A stretch of DNA of 64,000 nucleotides from Empedobacter falsenii. GTDB taxonomy: Bacteria; Bacteroidota; Bacteroidia; Flavobacteriales; Weeksellaceae. This document shows, piece after piece, positions 28,723-38,003 of this stretch. Made by a program: the position numbers and the translations under genes. The notes under the pieces were generated by a model, which was given only the letters and a program-made list of their open reading frames with translations, was not told the origin of the DNA and made no database searches. Where the stretch lies: assembly GCF_013488205.1 (NCBI RefSeq), contig NZ_CP040908.1, positions 1,527,876 through 1,591,875 of the forward strand, written 5' to 3'. Each line of letters opens with the position of its first letter. The stretch's first letter is position 1.

Positions 28723-28732
28723 ATCTATTGTA

Positions 28733-29155
28733 TTAACCTACAGAAACATTTAATTTAACTTCAATATTTCCACGAGTTGCATTAGAATAAGGACATACTT
28801 TATGTGCTGTTTCAATAAGCTTTTGAGCTTCTTCCATTGAAACACCTGGTATATTAGCATGTATCTCAGCTGCAAGACCATAACCTCCGCTTTCTAATTG
28901 TCCGATAGCTACTTTTGCTGTAACGCTCGTTTCTCCTGTTTTTATTTTTTGCTGTTTGATCACCAAATTCAAAGCGCTATCAAAACAGGCAGAATATCCT
29001 GCTGCAAATAGCATTTCAGGGTTTAAAAAGTCATCATTTGCACCTCCTAATGCTTTTGGAGTACGTACTTGCATATCTAAAACACCGTTTTCACTTTTTA
29101 CTTGTCCACTTCTACCTCCCGTAGCTGTAGCCTGAGTTTCATATAATTTTTTCAT
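28733..29155 (-). CDS. ohr: Organic hydroperoxide reductase Ohr
   Basis: A 140-residue OsmC/Ohr-family thiol peroxidase that reduces organic hydroperoxides. It has the two catalytic cysteines of the Ohr branch: Cys57 in YSACFDSAL and Cys121 in KVCPYSNATRG. Length and N-terminus (LYETQATATGGRSGQV) are typical. Its start overlaps the ohrR stop by 4 bp, so both are made from one mRNA under OhrR control. Confidence 0.96.
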   Translation of the reverse strand: MKKLYETQATATGGRSGQVKSENGVLDMQVRTPKALGGANDDFLNPEMLFAAGYSACFDSALNLVIKQQKIKTGETSVTAKVAIGQLESGGYGLAAEIHANIPGVSMEEAQKLIETAHKVCPYSNATRGNIEVKLNVSVG

Positions 29156-29577
29156 TGTTGTTTGTTTAAAATTTTATTTGCTATTTTTTTTAATTGTTTA
29201 AGCTCATCTACAGATATCGCCATTGATTCTAACAATTTTTCTGGAATATCTTTGACTTTCTCTTTCAAAGCACTTCCTTTTTTGGTCAAAGAAATTACTA
29301 CAATGCGCTCATCTTCAATATTTCTACTTCTAACAACCATTTCTTTTTGCTCCATTCTTTTTAGTAAGGGTGTTAGTGTACCGCTGTCTAAGAAAAGTTT
29401 TTCACCTAATTGCCCTACTGTTTGCTGTTGTTCTTTCCATAAAACCATAAGCACTAAATACTGTGGATAGGTAATATCAAGTGGATCTAAATATAAACGG
29501 TACATGTTGATTATCTTTTTTGAAAGCGCATATATGGGAAAACAAAATTGATTATCTAGTTCTAGCGTATCTTTCAT
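29152..29577 (-). CDS. ohrR: MarR-family peroxide sensor OhrR
   Basis: A 141-residue MarR-type repressor. Cys12 in NQFCFPIYALSK is in the position of the reactive cysteine of OhrR, and LYLDPLDITYPQYLVLMVLW carries the conserved tyrosine region. The winged helix reads QTVGQLGEKLFLDSGTLTPL. Oxidation of Cys12 should release the large palindrome at 29609-29642. It leads an operon of ohr, DUF1304, nitroreductase and DJ-1. Confidence 0.94.
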   Translation of the reverse strand: MKDTLELDNQFCFPIYALSKKIINMYRLYLDPLDITYPQYLVLMVLWKEQQQTVGQLGEKLFLDSGTLTPLLKRMEQKEMVVRSRNIEDERIVVISLTKKGSALKEKVKDIPEKLLESMAISVDELKQLKKIANKILNKQQ

Positions 29578-29608
29578 AGTTCATCAATATTAAATTACAT
29601 AACAAAGT

Positions 29609-29642
29609 TACAAAATTATATTGTACACAATATAATTTTGTA
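29609..29642. promoter_or_regulatory. OhrR operator palindrome
   Basis: TACAAAATTATATTGT, two bases, then ACAATATAATTTTGTA: a perfect 16-bp inverted repeat about 31 bp upstream of the ohrR start. Length, AT-rich content and TTGT/ACAA half-sites resemble known OhrR boxes, which supports autoregulation. Confidence 0.85.
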
Positions 29643-29732
29643 AAACATTAACAAATGTTTTATTAAAAATTACAATCTGTAAACATTAAGTAATACCTTT
29701 TATAATATTTAGAAATAGAATTTTATTAGTTT

Positions 29733-30812
29733 TTATTTTATTAAGGATAAATATTTTTCATATCCTTTAGCTTTCATTTCTTCTTTTGATATAAACTTTA
29801 ATGATGCACTATTAATACAATATCTCAATCCTCCTTTATCTTTTGGACCATCATCAAAAACATGACCTAAATGAGCATTACCAGTTTTACTTCTTACTTC
29901 AGTTCTTTTCATTCCAAAAGAATTATCATTTATTTCTTCAATAAGATTTTTACTGATTGGTTTTGAGAAACTTGGCCAGCCACAACCTGATTCAAATTTA
30001 TCCGTTGACACAAAAAGAGGTTCACCAGTTGTTATGTCTACATAAATTCCTTCTCTAAATTCAGAATTATATTCATTTGAAAAAGGTTTTTCTGTTGCAC
30101 CATTTTGTGTAACATCGTATTGCAAAGAAGTTAAATGTTTTTTAAGTTCACTTTGGCTTTCTTTGATATATTCTTTTTCTTGAATAGGATTTGCCTTACG
30201 AGCATCATCAAATAAACTTGGTGATATATGGCAATATCCTTTTGGATTTTTATTTAAATAATCTTGATGATAATTTTCTGCATCATAAAAATTATGTAAA
30301 GGCATATTTTCTACTACAATTTTTTGATTATAATTTTTTTCTAAATCTTTTAACTTCTGATCGATTAATTTAGAGTCAGTTGGGTTTGTATAATAAATTC
30401 CTGTTCTATATTGTGTCCCTAAGTCATTTCCTTGTTTGTCTAGACTCGTAGGATCTATTGTCTTAAAATACAAATCAATTAATAATCCTAGATCAACTAT
30501 ATCAGGATTATAAGTTACCTTGACAGTTTCAGCAAAACCAGTTTTACCTGTGATCACTTCTTTATAAGAAGGCTTTTCTATAGTTCCATTAGCATAACCT
30601 ACAACTGTATTTGTAACCCCTCTGACCTGTTGAAAAAAATGTTCTGTTCCCCAAAAACATCCTCCTGCAAAATATATTTCATTTTCTGATGTGTTATTCA
30701 TTTTCTGATGTTTATTCGATTTAACTAAATTATTTTTATGAGTTTTACAACTTATACTTGTTAGTATTATTCCTGTAATAATTAATGAGCTTATGATGAA
30801 TAATTTTTTCAT
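29733..30812 (-). CDS. msrAB: Bifunctional methionine sulfoxide reductase MsrA-MsrB, lipoprotein
   Basis: A 359-residue fusion. A lipoprotein signal ends at Cys22 (LTSISC), so the enzyme is likely on the outer side of a membrane. MsrA (about residues 45-200) has [14 protein letters not shown] with catalytic Cys52. MsrB (about 215-355) has GCGWPSF and the catalytic [11 protein letters not shown]ys. MsrA reduces S- and MsrB reduces R-methionine sulfoxide. It overlaps the upstream DUF417 gene by 4 bp. The neighbouring ECF sigma/anti-sigma pair is a likely regulator. Confidence 0.95.
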   Translation of the reverse strand: MKKLFIISSLIITGIILTSISCKTHKNNLVKSNKHQKMNNTSENEIYFAGGCFWGTEHFFQQVRGVTNTVVGYANGTIEKPSYKEVITGKTGFAETVKVTYNPDIVDLGLLIDLYFKTIDPTSLDKQGNDLGTQYRTGIYYTNPTDSKLIDQKLKDLEKNYNQKIVVENMPLHNFYDAENYHQDYLNKNPKGYCHISPSLFDDARKANPIQEKEYIKESQSELKKHLTSLQYDVTQNGATEKPFSNEYNSEFREGIYVDITTGEPLFVSTDKFESGCGWPSFSKPISKNLIEEINDNSFGMKRTEVRSKTGNAHLGHVFDDGPKDKGGLRYCINSASLKFISKEEMKAKGYEKYLSLIK

Positions 30813-31297
30813 GATTTTTTATTTAAAGATTGAGCTAAAAGAGTGAAACCAAAGCCGAAGTAAGCTATATCTTTTAAAATGAAAAAATCTGTTACAGGAA
30901 CTCCATCAACAAATTTCCAAATCCCGGGAGTTGTAAAAAGATAACTAAGAGTTGTTCCGAAAATAATAAGAATAGCTATTCCCGCATATTTTTTTAATGA
31001 TTGATATTTTAAAGTTAAAACAACTAATAATGCTACAAGTAATTCAAGTACTCCAACTATATTAGATACAGTTTGATCACTAAATATTTTATAAATCCAA
31101 AACGATAATGGGTGATTTTCTACAAGAGACTTTATAGCTTGAGCCTCTGTTGGTGTAAACTTAAAAATGCCTATCCACACTAAAAGTAATACTGTTCCAA
31201 ATAGAGGTAAGTAATATCCTATTTTGTAAAGATTTATAAAGGGTGAATTAATATTCAAATTATCTTTATGAGTATGAACTAAATTTTTTGTTTCCAT
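30809..31297 (-). CDS. DUF417 (YkgB/RclC-like) membrane protein
   Basis: A 162-residue inner-membrane protein with four transmembrane segments. [22 protein letters not shown] and the [22 protein letters not shown] region are hallmarks of DUF417, whose E. coli member RclC belongs to the hypochlorite response. It overlaps msrAB by 4 bp, so the pair is co-translated. A role in oxidative or chlorine stress is inferred from this pairing. Confidence 0.9.
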   Translation of the reverse strand: METKNLVHTHKDNLNINSPFINLYKIGYYLPLFGTVLLLVWIGIFKFTPTEAQAIKSLVENHPLSFWIYKIFSDQTVSNIVGVLELLVALLVVLTLKYQSLKKYAGIAILIIFGTTLSYLFTTPGIWKFVDGVPVTDFFILKDIAYFGFGFTLLAQSLNKKS

Positions 31298-31420
31298 TTT
31301 TTATTAATTTTAATTATAAATAAGATCTTTTATAATAGTAGTCGGATAAATAATTAAAACCTGACAAAAAAAATATATTTTTTTTGTTAGGTATAAATCT
31401 TTCTATAAATTTTTATAAAA

Positions 31421-31453
31421 AAACCATTGTAAATGTATTGTTTACAATGGTTT
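31421..31453. terminator. Bidirectional terminator
   Basis: AAACCATTGTAAA / TTTACAATGGTTT is a perfect 13-bp stem with a 7-nt loop and T-runs on both strands. It separates the sigma/anti-sigma operon from the DUF417-msrAB operon, about 200 bp after the anti-sigma stop. Confidence 0.85.
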
Positions 31454-31651
31454 GTGTTTTTTTTATTGTTTTATGAATTCATCTAAAATTTCATTAAATA
31501 CGTGATGTATTATAATTAAAATAAAAATTAACTTAAGACTATAATTTGGAAATTATTTAATTAATATTTTAGTCTTACAAATGGCAGTTTAAAAATAAAA
31601 TATTAATTATCTATATATTTTAATTTTTGATGGTAAATATTCGTAATGTAT

Positions 31652-31924
31652 TTACTCATGTTTATAATGAGTTTCTATTTTGGACTTTATTTTAGATTTC
31701 AAATCATCTACATTAATTAATTTTTCTTTTGAATTTTGTTTCTTCAAAAGATTATCTATTAGCTTTACTTTCTTGTAGTAAGAAGCGCACCATTTACAAC
31801 AATAAATATGTAAATTCAATCTCAAATTTTGAATTAATGAGATTTTTTTTGCATTTTTTTTCTCTATTTCAAATGTTATTTCATTACAAGGCATAATAAC
31901 CCAATGAATAATTTTATTCCACAT
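31652..31924 (-). CDS. Putative zinc-finger anti-sigma factor
   Basis: 90 residues, or 80 if it starts at Met11. The LNLHIYCCKWCASYYKK segment has the H-x3-C-x2-C arrangement of zf-HC2 ZAS-type anti-sigma domains, preceded by a helix as in that family. There is no transmembrane segment, so it would be a soluble anti-sigma factor. It lies 10 bp after an ECF sigma gene in the same direction, the usual arrangement. Confidence 0.7.
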   Translation of the reverse strand: MWNKIIHWVIMPCNEITFEIEKKNAKKISLIQNLRLNLHIYCCKWCASYYKKVKLIDNLLKKQNSKEKLINVDDLKSKIKSKIETHYKHE

Positions 31925-31934
31925 AAGTTAATTT

Positions 31935-32471
31935 TTAATTAGATAAATTTGATTCAATGCACTCTCTTAATTGTAATCTAGCTCTTTGAAGAATCTTCCA
32001 TAAATTAGTCGAAGTAATTCCTATTTCCTGACAAACAATTTCTGTTTTTTTTTGTTTTAAATAGTAAAGTTTTATAGGAATTAACCATTTATTAGGTAAT
32101 TTTTCTAAACAATTTTCTAAATAGTTTTCTCTAATATTATTTTCATTTTCTGTCCAATCATTTAATATATTTTTATCAATCCAATTACCATTTTCATCAA
32201 AAAAATAATCTAAAGTGATCTCATTTTTATTATTATATTTTTTTCTGTAAAAATCAGAAATTTTATTTTTCAAAATACTAATTAACCAAGTTTTTACAGA
32301 GCTATTCCATTGAAATTTTTCATAATTTTCAAAAGCTGAAATAAAAACATCTTGTACTAAATCTTCTGCATCTTCTTTGCTAGATATTAAATAGTTAGTT
32401 TTTTTTAATAGGTCCAATGTATAATCATCAATCCATTTTTGGATATTAATATTTTTATCTTTATTTATCAT
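31935..32471 (-). CDS. ECF-type RNA polymerase sigma factor
   Basis: A 178-residue sigma-70 family member with regions 2 and 4 only. Region 2 includes SSKEDAEDLVQDVFISAFENYEKFQW and KTWLISILKNKISDFYRKK. Region 4 ends ICQEIGITSTNLWKILQRAR-like (EIVCQEIGITSTNLWKILQR). It is paired with the zinc-finger protein downstream. Similar sigma/anti-sigma units beside DUF417 or DoxX and msr genes are known in other bacteria, so it may turn on msrAB. Confidence 0.92.
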   Translation of the reverse strand: MINKDKNINIQKWIDDYTLDLLKKTNYLISSKEDAEDLVQDVFISAFENYEKFQWNSSVKTWLISILKNKISDFYRKKYNNKNEITLDYFFDENGNWIDKNILNDWTENENNIRENYLENCLEKLPNKWLIPIKLYYLKQKKTEIVCQEIGITSTNLWKILQRARLQLRECIESNLSN

Positions 32472-32527
32472 AGGTATATTTTTATAGAAAAGTAATATTT
32501 TATATCATAGAAAAAAAACTATAAAAA

Positions 32528-32641
32528 ATGATTACTTTTTCTTATTGCAAAATTTCAAGTACTTTCTTCTAAAGTTGTAATAAATATAGAAAATTCTAAA
32601 GCTACATCAGATATTAATCCTTCTTATAATGATAATAAAAC
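32528..32641 (+). pseudogene. susD-like gene, 5' fragment left of the IS
   Basis: One plus-strand frame up to the IS edge reads LLFLIAKFQVLSSKVV, then INIENSKATSDINPSYNDNK. This resembles the lipoprotein signal and first residues of a SusD/RagB protein, but the start is out of frame (in-frame TGA just upstream) and the lipobox Cys is missing. The match is short. It is interpreted as the other end of the gene that resumes at 34133. Confidence 0.4.
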
Positions 32642-32698
32642 TGTACGTTGTCAAAATAAATGGGACACCTCTTTCTAAAAATTAAGAGAGGGTTTGGT

Positions 32699-33682
32699 TT
32701 ATAAATTTATTATTTTTTCTTGAAAATACAATTGCCTTCTTTTGGCAATCGTTTGCCGTTTAATAATTGCTCTTTGTTCTAAAATTTTATCTGCTCTACC
32801 AAAATATACATCTGAAGGTGTAAGGTTGTTCAAAGCCTCATGATACCTGCAATTGTTATAGTTTTCTACAAACTTATTTAAGGCTTCAATCAGCTCATCA
32901 GGATGGTAATAATGATCCAGTTTTACTACATTTTTCATCGTTCTGTGGTACCTTTCGATTTTCCCTTGCGTTTGAGGATGCAGAGGCTTTCCTCTAACAT
33001 GTTTCATTTTTTGAGTATTTTTCAAGTAATCTTTTAACTCACTTGATACATAACAAGGTCCATTATCAGATAATAATTTTGGTTTCTGTTTCGTTTTTAA
33101 TTTCGCTTTTTCAATAGCTGTTTTTACAGTTCTTTTCACATCTTCAGCTTTCATTGAACTGCATAATTCCCAATGAATAATATATCGGCTGTAATCGTCT
33201 AAAATCGTGCTCAAATAATACCATCCCCATCCAATAATTTTAAAATAAGTAAAATCTGTTTGCCACATTTGATGAACAAAATTCGTTTTATCTTTAAATT
33301 CATTCGCTGCTGAAATCAGAATGTGATTGGGCGCTGGAATTAAATCTCGTTGCTTCAATATCCGATAAACACTCGATTCCGATATATAAATCCCTAATTC
33401 ATCGGTCATTTTAAAAGCCAGTTCTCTAGCAGATAATTCAGGATAATCCAAAGCTAATTCTACAATTAAATCTTTCTGAGATTCAGGAATACTATTCCAT
33501 TTTCGATGCATTGAATAACGTTTAGATTCTAAACCCTCAAATCCATTTTCTAGATAATTTGAATACCATTTGTAAAATGTACTTCGTGCTATTCCAAATT
33601 CCTCTAAAGTACGTTTAACTCCAATTTCTGAACGAGTTACAGTCTGAATTATTTCATATTTTTCACTTGCTGATAATCGCAT
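32699..33682 (-). CDS. IS3-family transposase, OrfB (DDE)
   Basis: A 327-residue catalytic subunit. An N-terminal HTH (EEFGIARSTFYKWYSNYL) precedes the rve core. The DDE residues fall in WQTDFTYFKIIGWGWYYLST, then LLSDNGPCYVSSELKDYL, then QTQGKIERYHRTMKNVV. It starts with its own ATG 20 bp after the orfA stop, so no -1 frameshift fusion is needed to make it. It looks intact. Confidence 0.95.
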   Translation of the reverse strand: MRLSASEKYEIIQTVTRSEIGVKRTLEEFGIARSTFYKWYSNYLENGFEGLESKRYSMHRKWNSIPESQKDLIVELALDYPELSARELAFKMTDELGIYISESSVYRILKQRDLIPAPNHILISAANEFKDKTNFVHQMWQTDFTYFKIIGWGWYYLSTILDDYSRYIIHWELCSSMKAEDVKRTVKTAIEKAKLKTKQKPKLLSDNGPCYVSSELKDYLKNTQKMKHVRGKPLHPQTQGKIERYHRTMKNVVKLDHYYHPDELIEALNKFVENYNNCRYHEALNNLTPSDVYFGRADKILEQRAIIKRQTIAKRRQLYFQEKIINL

Positions 33683-33702
33683 ATATTTCTTAAATTTATT
33701 GA

Positions 33703-34083
33703 TTAATCCAACGAATCCAAGGTTTTTTTTACGATATCATAACGCACAACTAAATCGGCTACAATCTCTTTTAATTGTAAATTTTCTTTGCGGAGATCAG
33801 AAACTTCATCACTTGTTGCTTCACGTGTAATATCACCAGATAATCGCTTTTTACCAGCTTCTAAAAACTCTTTGTTCCACTTATAAAATTGAGATTGTGA
33901 AATAGCATATTTGCGACAAAGTTCAGCTACTGAAATCTCAGCACGTAAGGCTTCCATCACAATTAAAATCTTTTGTTCCGCTGTAAATATTCGTCTTGTG
34001 TTTTGACGAATATCTTTTACAAATTTTTCAGGAGTTTTCTTTTTTGAATTTGCCATAATTAAAATTAATGCTTTTAAAAACAC
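33703..34083 (-). CDS. IS3-family transposase, OrfA
   Basis: A 126-residue DNA-binding subunit, or 117 if it starts at Met10 (34056, MANSKKKTPEKFVKD), which seems the better start. FTAEQKILIVMEALRAEISVAELCRKYAISQSQFYKW is the HTH_Tnp_1 domain. A C-terminal leucine zipper (SDLRKENLQLKEIVADLVVR) mediates contact with OrfB. Confidence 0.92.
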   Translation of the reverse strand: MFLKALILIMANSKKKTPEKFVKDIRQNTRRIFTAEQKILIVMEALRAEISVAELCRKYAISQSQFYKWNKEFLEAGKKRLSGDITREATSDEVSDLRKENLQLKEIVADLVVRYDIVKKTLDSLD

Positions 34084-34132
34084 TATCTTAAATTTTAGGT
34101 CTTAGATGTCCACTTTTTGCTGACGATTTACA

Positions 34133-35134
34133 AATTCAACTAATTTATCCCTTGAGTTAAAAAATAAATTGATAGCAGAAGTGTTGTTTATAAGAGCATT
34201 TACGCACTTTAATTTGATGAATGTATATGGTAAAATACCCTATATCACTACATCCAATTATCAAATCAATCGATATGTTTACCGTGATGAAATAAAGATT
34301 GTTTACGATAATATCGAAAAAGATTTGCTTCAAGCAAAAGACTTATTGGTAAATAATGTGGCGTCTACTGCGAATAACAGAGTAACTATATATGCAGTAT
34401 CAGCCCTATTAAGTAAGGTGTACTTATACCAAGAAAAATGGGACAAAGTAGTGAGTGAAACGCAAGGAATTGTTCAAAATCAGAACTTTTCATTTCAACA
34501 ACCAATAGAAAATCAATATAAAAAGGAAAGCAAGTCTACAATATTTCAATTTTCATCGACCATAAATGGTGAAAATACGTTAGAAGGATCATATTTTATT
34601 ATTAATAGCGGACCTCCAACTCGGGTAGCTTTACGACAAGATTTTATAAGCCAGTTTGATCCATTGGATAAAAGGTTACAATTTTGGACAAAGAAAGTAA
34701 GCAATACAACAAATACACAATCTTGGTATATACCTTATAAATATAAAGAAAATGCAAATACAGGTTCAAGCAAAGAGTTTTCTATTGTATTTGGTTTGTC
34801 AGAAATAGTCTTGATAAGAGCAGAAGCTTATTTGCATACAAACGAATTGGCATTGGCAGTGAAAGAAATTAATATCATTCGAGAGAAAGCAGGGTTAAAT
34901 CCGTTTAATTCATCTAATCCAAATGAAATTCAAAAAGAACTTATACTTCAAAGAAAACTAGAATTGTTTACAGAACATGGAAACAGATGGTTTGATTTGA
35001 AACGTTGGAAAATAGCAGAGGAAACCCTAAAACCTATAAAATCAAATTGGAAACCAAGAGATTTAATTTTACCAATTCCAGAAACCGAATTATTGATTAA
35101 TCCTAATCTAAATCCTCAAAATGATGGCTATTAA
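34133..35134 (+). pseudogene. SusD/RagB-family protein, 5' truncated by the IS
   Basis: The frame is open from the IS edge; the first usable start is TTG at 34169. The segment AEVLFIRAFTHFNLMNVYGK is the SusD TPR signature that normally sits near residue 130, and the C-terminal ERKLELFTEHGNRWFDLKRW-like end (QRKLELFTEHGNRWFDLKRW) is intact. The signal peptide and roughly the first 100 residues are lost or separated. SusD proteins are surface lipoproteins that capture ligand for a SusC channel, but no susC is present. The stop overlaps the start of the peptidase gene. Confidence 0.85.
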
Positions 35135-37631
35135 ATATGTCAATTCAATACTAGTTATGCTGTTTGTCTGTTCGGGATGCTTTTCAAAAGCGCAAGAGAA
35201 TCAAAAAACTTCGAATTGGACAAAACATACTTTATTTACAGACGTAAGTAGCGATGGAAAGTGGGTTGTTGTAAATGATATGCAAGATAAAAATAATGTT
35301 ATACTTGTACAGACAGATTCTGGTGTTAGAAAAGAATTGGAGTCAATCATTCTTTTGAAATTTTTGAAAAATAATGATATACTATCTTTTGTTGATGAGA
35401 AATCAAATTTACATCTAATTGATTTAAAAACACTAAAAACAATTTTCCAAGTTGAAGTACTACATAAAAGATATTTTACAAATCATGATCAAACGATAAT
35501 TTCATACCTAAGAAAGGGAGAAAAAGAGAAAAAAGATTTACAGTTACTTGATTTGAAAAGTAACAAGTCATATACGATACACGATGTAGAAAACTACCAG
35601 TGGCATCCCGCCAAAGATGAGTTAGTTTTTCTAACATCAAATACGGATTCTAACACTAAAACATTGAAAAAATGGGAATCGGGTTCAGAAAATCAACAGT
35701 CTCTCTTTATAACCCCAAAAAATGAAGTAAAGATATTAGGGTGGCAAAGCGATCAAAAAAGTATACTTCTATTAGAAGATACGGTTGACGGAGGGATACT
35801 TTACACGATTAATACCCAAAATAAGGAGGTGAAATCTTTGGCTTGTAAAGCATTATTTTCTGATGAGGTAGCTCGTAAAATAAATGGTTTTGATAGTACA
35901 AGTGATCGTAACGGAATAGTCTTTTTTAATGTAGATATCGTAAAGAGTAAAAATGATAATTACAGTATTTGGGATACCCAAGATGCTTTAATAGCACCAA
36001 GAAAAGCTGTTGCTGAAGAATATGTTTTGAATAAACAGAGCATAAGATGGGATACAAAAACAAATGAATCTTCTATCATTACTTCAAATAAATTGAATGC
36101 AGTAATCATTAAACCTAACTTTAATTATGCATTAGCGTATGACTTTCTAGAAAATGAACCTTCTACAGAACAATATACTGTTGCCGATTTATACCTTAAA
36201 AAATATGAAAAAGGAGAAGAGAAGTTAATTGTTCCAGCACATTATTTTTCTTACGACTATCTTTCGTTTTCGCCGAGCGGAAAATATATCATGTATTTTA
36301 AAGATAAAAAATGGTGGGGATATGATACAGAAAATGATAAGCACATTAAAATTACCATACCATCAAATTATTCTTTTTATAAAACAAACGATATGTATTA
36401 TAAACATCCAACACCGTATGGAATAGAAGGGTGGTCTATGGATGAAAATGAAGTGTTTGTGTATGATGAGTTTGATATTTGGATGTACAATATTAAAAAT
36501 GCAACGGCTAAAAAAATAACAGTTAGTAAAGGGGATATAAGTTATAGATTTAATAAAAAAGAACTAAAAAATACTTCTTACATTGATATCAGTCAAAAGT
36601 TGATGTTAGATCTATCGAATAAAGATGAGAAAAATGGTTTTGCTTTTCTTGAAAAAGGAAAAGTTGTACCAATTGTCTTCGAATCCTATACAATTGAAAA
36701 TGCTGTATGTATTAATAAGCAAACATGTTTTTTTAAGAAGTTTAGGTATAACTTATCTCCAATTATTGAGCGCATAGATTTGACTACCAAAAAAAGAAAG
36801 ATAGTATATCAAAGTAATCCCGATTTGGCAAAATTAGATTTAGGTAAAAGTGAAAGTATAGAATACAAGAACATAAAAGGAAACAAATCGAAAGGGATTT
36901 TACTTTACCCAACTAATTTTAATCCTAACAAACAATATCCTGTTATTTACTATGTATACGAGAATATGACGTATAAAGTAAATCAGTTTGCAAGTCCAAC
37001 AAAATATACCGAAGACGGTTTTAACATTCTTAATTATATATTGGATGGGTATTTTGTTTTTTTACCCAATTTAGATTATCAAATAGGAAATTTAGGTGAA
37101 TCAATTGTCGTGAATATAGAAAATAGTGTAGAAGAACTAGCAAGTCGATCATATATTGATAAGAATAGATTTGGATTAATTGGGCATTCGTTTGGTGGTT
37201 ATGAAGCGGCATTTATAGCAACACATTCCAATTTGTTTAAGGCAATTGTAGCGGGTTCTGGCGTGATGGATTTGGTTTCTTGGTCGCATGATGTACAATG
37301 GGAAGGTTGGTTTAGAGAGCAAGCATGGAGGTTAGAAAGTCAGCAGTTTCGAATGAAAGAAAGTTATTATACAGATAAAAATAACTATATAAGAAACTCA
37401 CCTTTCTATCAGGTGGAAAACATGAAAACGCCTTTATTGTTGTGGGCTGGTAAATCTGATTATAATATAAATTGGTATCAAAGTATATATATGTATATGG
37501 CTATGAAAAAATTAAATAAAGAAGGTAAATTGATTTTATTTAATAACGATGGTCATTATTTAACGCGTAAAGAGAACCAAGAAATGTTATATGATTCAAT
37601 CTTAAATTGGTTTAATACGTATTTAAAATAA
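35121..37631 (+). CDS. S9-family (prolyl oligopeptidase-like) peptidase
   Basis: An 836-residue secreted peptidase. A signal peptide with a possible lipobox (LFVCSGC) precedes a beta-propeller-like region (about 40-560) and an alpha/beta-hydrolase domain (about 590-836). The nucleophile is Ser690 in GLIGHSFGGYEAA. An Asp in WAGKSDYN and a His in NNDGHYL complete the triad. The start overlaps the susD-like stop, so the two were co-transcribed, which suggests degradation of peptides captured at the surface. It still appears intact after the IS event but has lost its original promoter side. Confidence 0.9.
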   Translation: MMAIKYVNSILVMLFVCSGCFSKAQENQKTSNWTKHTLFTDVSSDGKWVVVNDMQDKNNVILVQTDSGVRKELESIILLKFLKNNDILSFVDEKSNLHLIDLKTLKTIFQVEVLHKRYFTNHDQTIISYLRKGEKEKKDLQLLDLKSNKSYTIHDVENYQWHPAKDELVFLTSNTDSNTKTLKKWESGSENQQSLFITPKNEVKILGWQSDQKSILLLEDTVDGGILYTINTQNKEVKSLACKALFSDEVARKINGFDSTSDRNGIVFFNVDIVKSKNDNYSIWDTQDALIAPRKAVAEEYVLNKQSIRWDTKTNESSIITSNKLNAVIIKPNFNYALAYDFLENEPSTEQYTVADLYLKKYEKGEEKLIVPAHYFSYDYLSFSPSGKYIMYFKDKKWWGYDTENDKHIKITIPSNYSFYKTNDMYYKHPTPYGIEGWSMDENEVFVYDEFDIWMYNIKNATAKKITVSKGDISYRFNKKELKNTSYIDISQKLMLDLSNKDEKNGFAFLEKGKVVPIVFESYTIENAVCINKQTCFFKKFRYNLSPIIERIDLTTKKRKIVYQSNPDLAKLDLGKSESIEYKNIKGNKSKGILLYPTNFNPNKQYPVIYYVYENMTYKVNQFASPTKYTEDGFNILNYILDGYFVFLPNLDYQIGNLGESIVVNIENSVEELASRSYIDKNRFGLIGHSFGGYEAAFIATHSNLFKAIVAGSGVMDLVSWSHDVQWEGWFREQAWRLESQQFRMKESYYTDKNNYIRNSPFYQVENMKTPLLLWAGKSDYNINWYQSIYMYMAMKKLNKEGKLILFNNDGHYLTRKENQEMLYDSILNWFNTYLK

Positions 37632-37633
37632 GA

Positions 37634-37657
37634 GAAAGGAGCTCTTACGCTCCTTTC
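37634..37657. terminator. Convergent hairpin terminator
   Basis: GAAAGGAGC / GCTCCTTTC, a 9-bp stem with a 6-nt loop between the convergent S9 peptidase and DUF6520 genes. T-runs are short, so it is less certain. Confidence 0.55.
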
Positions 37658-37664
37658 CTTTAAA

Positions 37665-37931
37665 TTATGGTTGCCAATGCATCAAGTTTTGACTACATTG
37701 AGTACCATTTTTAAATTCAAATACTTCTTTAGAACCAATTGTACAACTTACAGTTCCTATGTTATTGCAAGTGGCATCTACCTGTTCACATTCTTCTAAA
37801 TCATTGTAAATATAGGCAGTTGCATACTCTGTAGATTCATTAGAAGATTTCCCTTCAGTGGCAAATGCAAAAGCAACAGCCATCATTCCTACCCCGATAG
37901 GTAGCGCTTTTTTTAGAAAATTTGTTTTCAT
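37665..37931 (-). CDS. DUF6520 family exported Cys-rich peptide
   Basis: 88 residues. The N-terminus MKTNFLKKALPIGVGMMAVA is the typical DUF6520 signal peptide. The mature part (about 60 residues) holds four cysteines (EEC, ATC, VSC, TQC), enough for two disulfides, within CNNIGTVSCTIGSKEVFEF. The family is small, exported and of unknown function. It lies just before a MauE-like membrane protein gene, which could help oxidise it. That link is inference. Confidence 0.85.
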   Translation of the reverse strand: MKTNFLKKALPIGVGMMAVAFAFATEGKSSNESTEYATAYIYNDLEECEQVDATCNNIGTVSCTIGSKEVFEFKNGTQCSQNLMHWQP

Positions 37932-38003
37932 TTTGTTTCATTTTAATGTGGTGACTTACTCTATTATACAGGTTTTCAGTCTTCCCCTGCGTTGCGCAAC
38001 GAT

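Larger units (their letters stand above)
32642..34132 (-). mobile_element. IS3-family insertion sequence, complete
   Basis: 1491 bp bounded by imperfect 27-bp inverted repeats: TGTACGTTGTCAAAATAAAT on the left, and TGTAAATCGTCAGCAAAAAG reading inward from the right (18 of 27 match, both starting TGTA). It contains orfA and orfB on the minus strand. No 3-4 bp target duplication is seen (AAC on the left, AAT on the right), and the flanking susD-like gene lacks a stretch, so a deletion probably followed insertion. A truncated relative lies at about 50000-50362. Confidence 0.9.
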
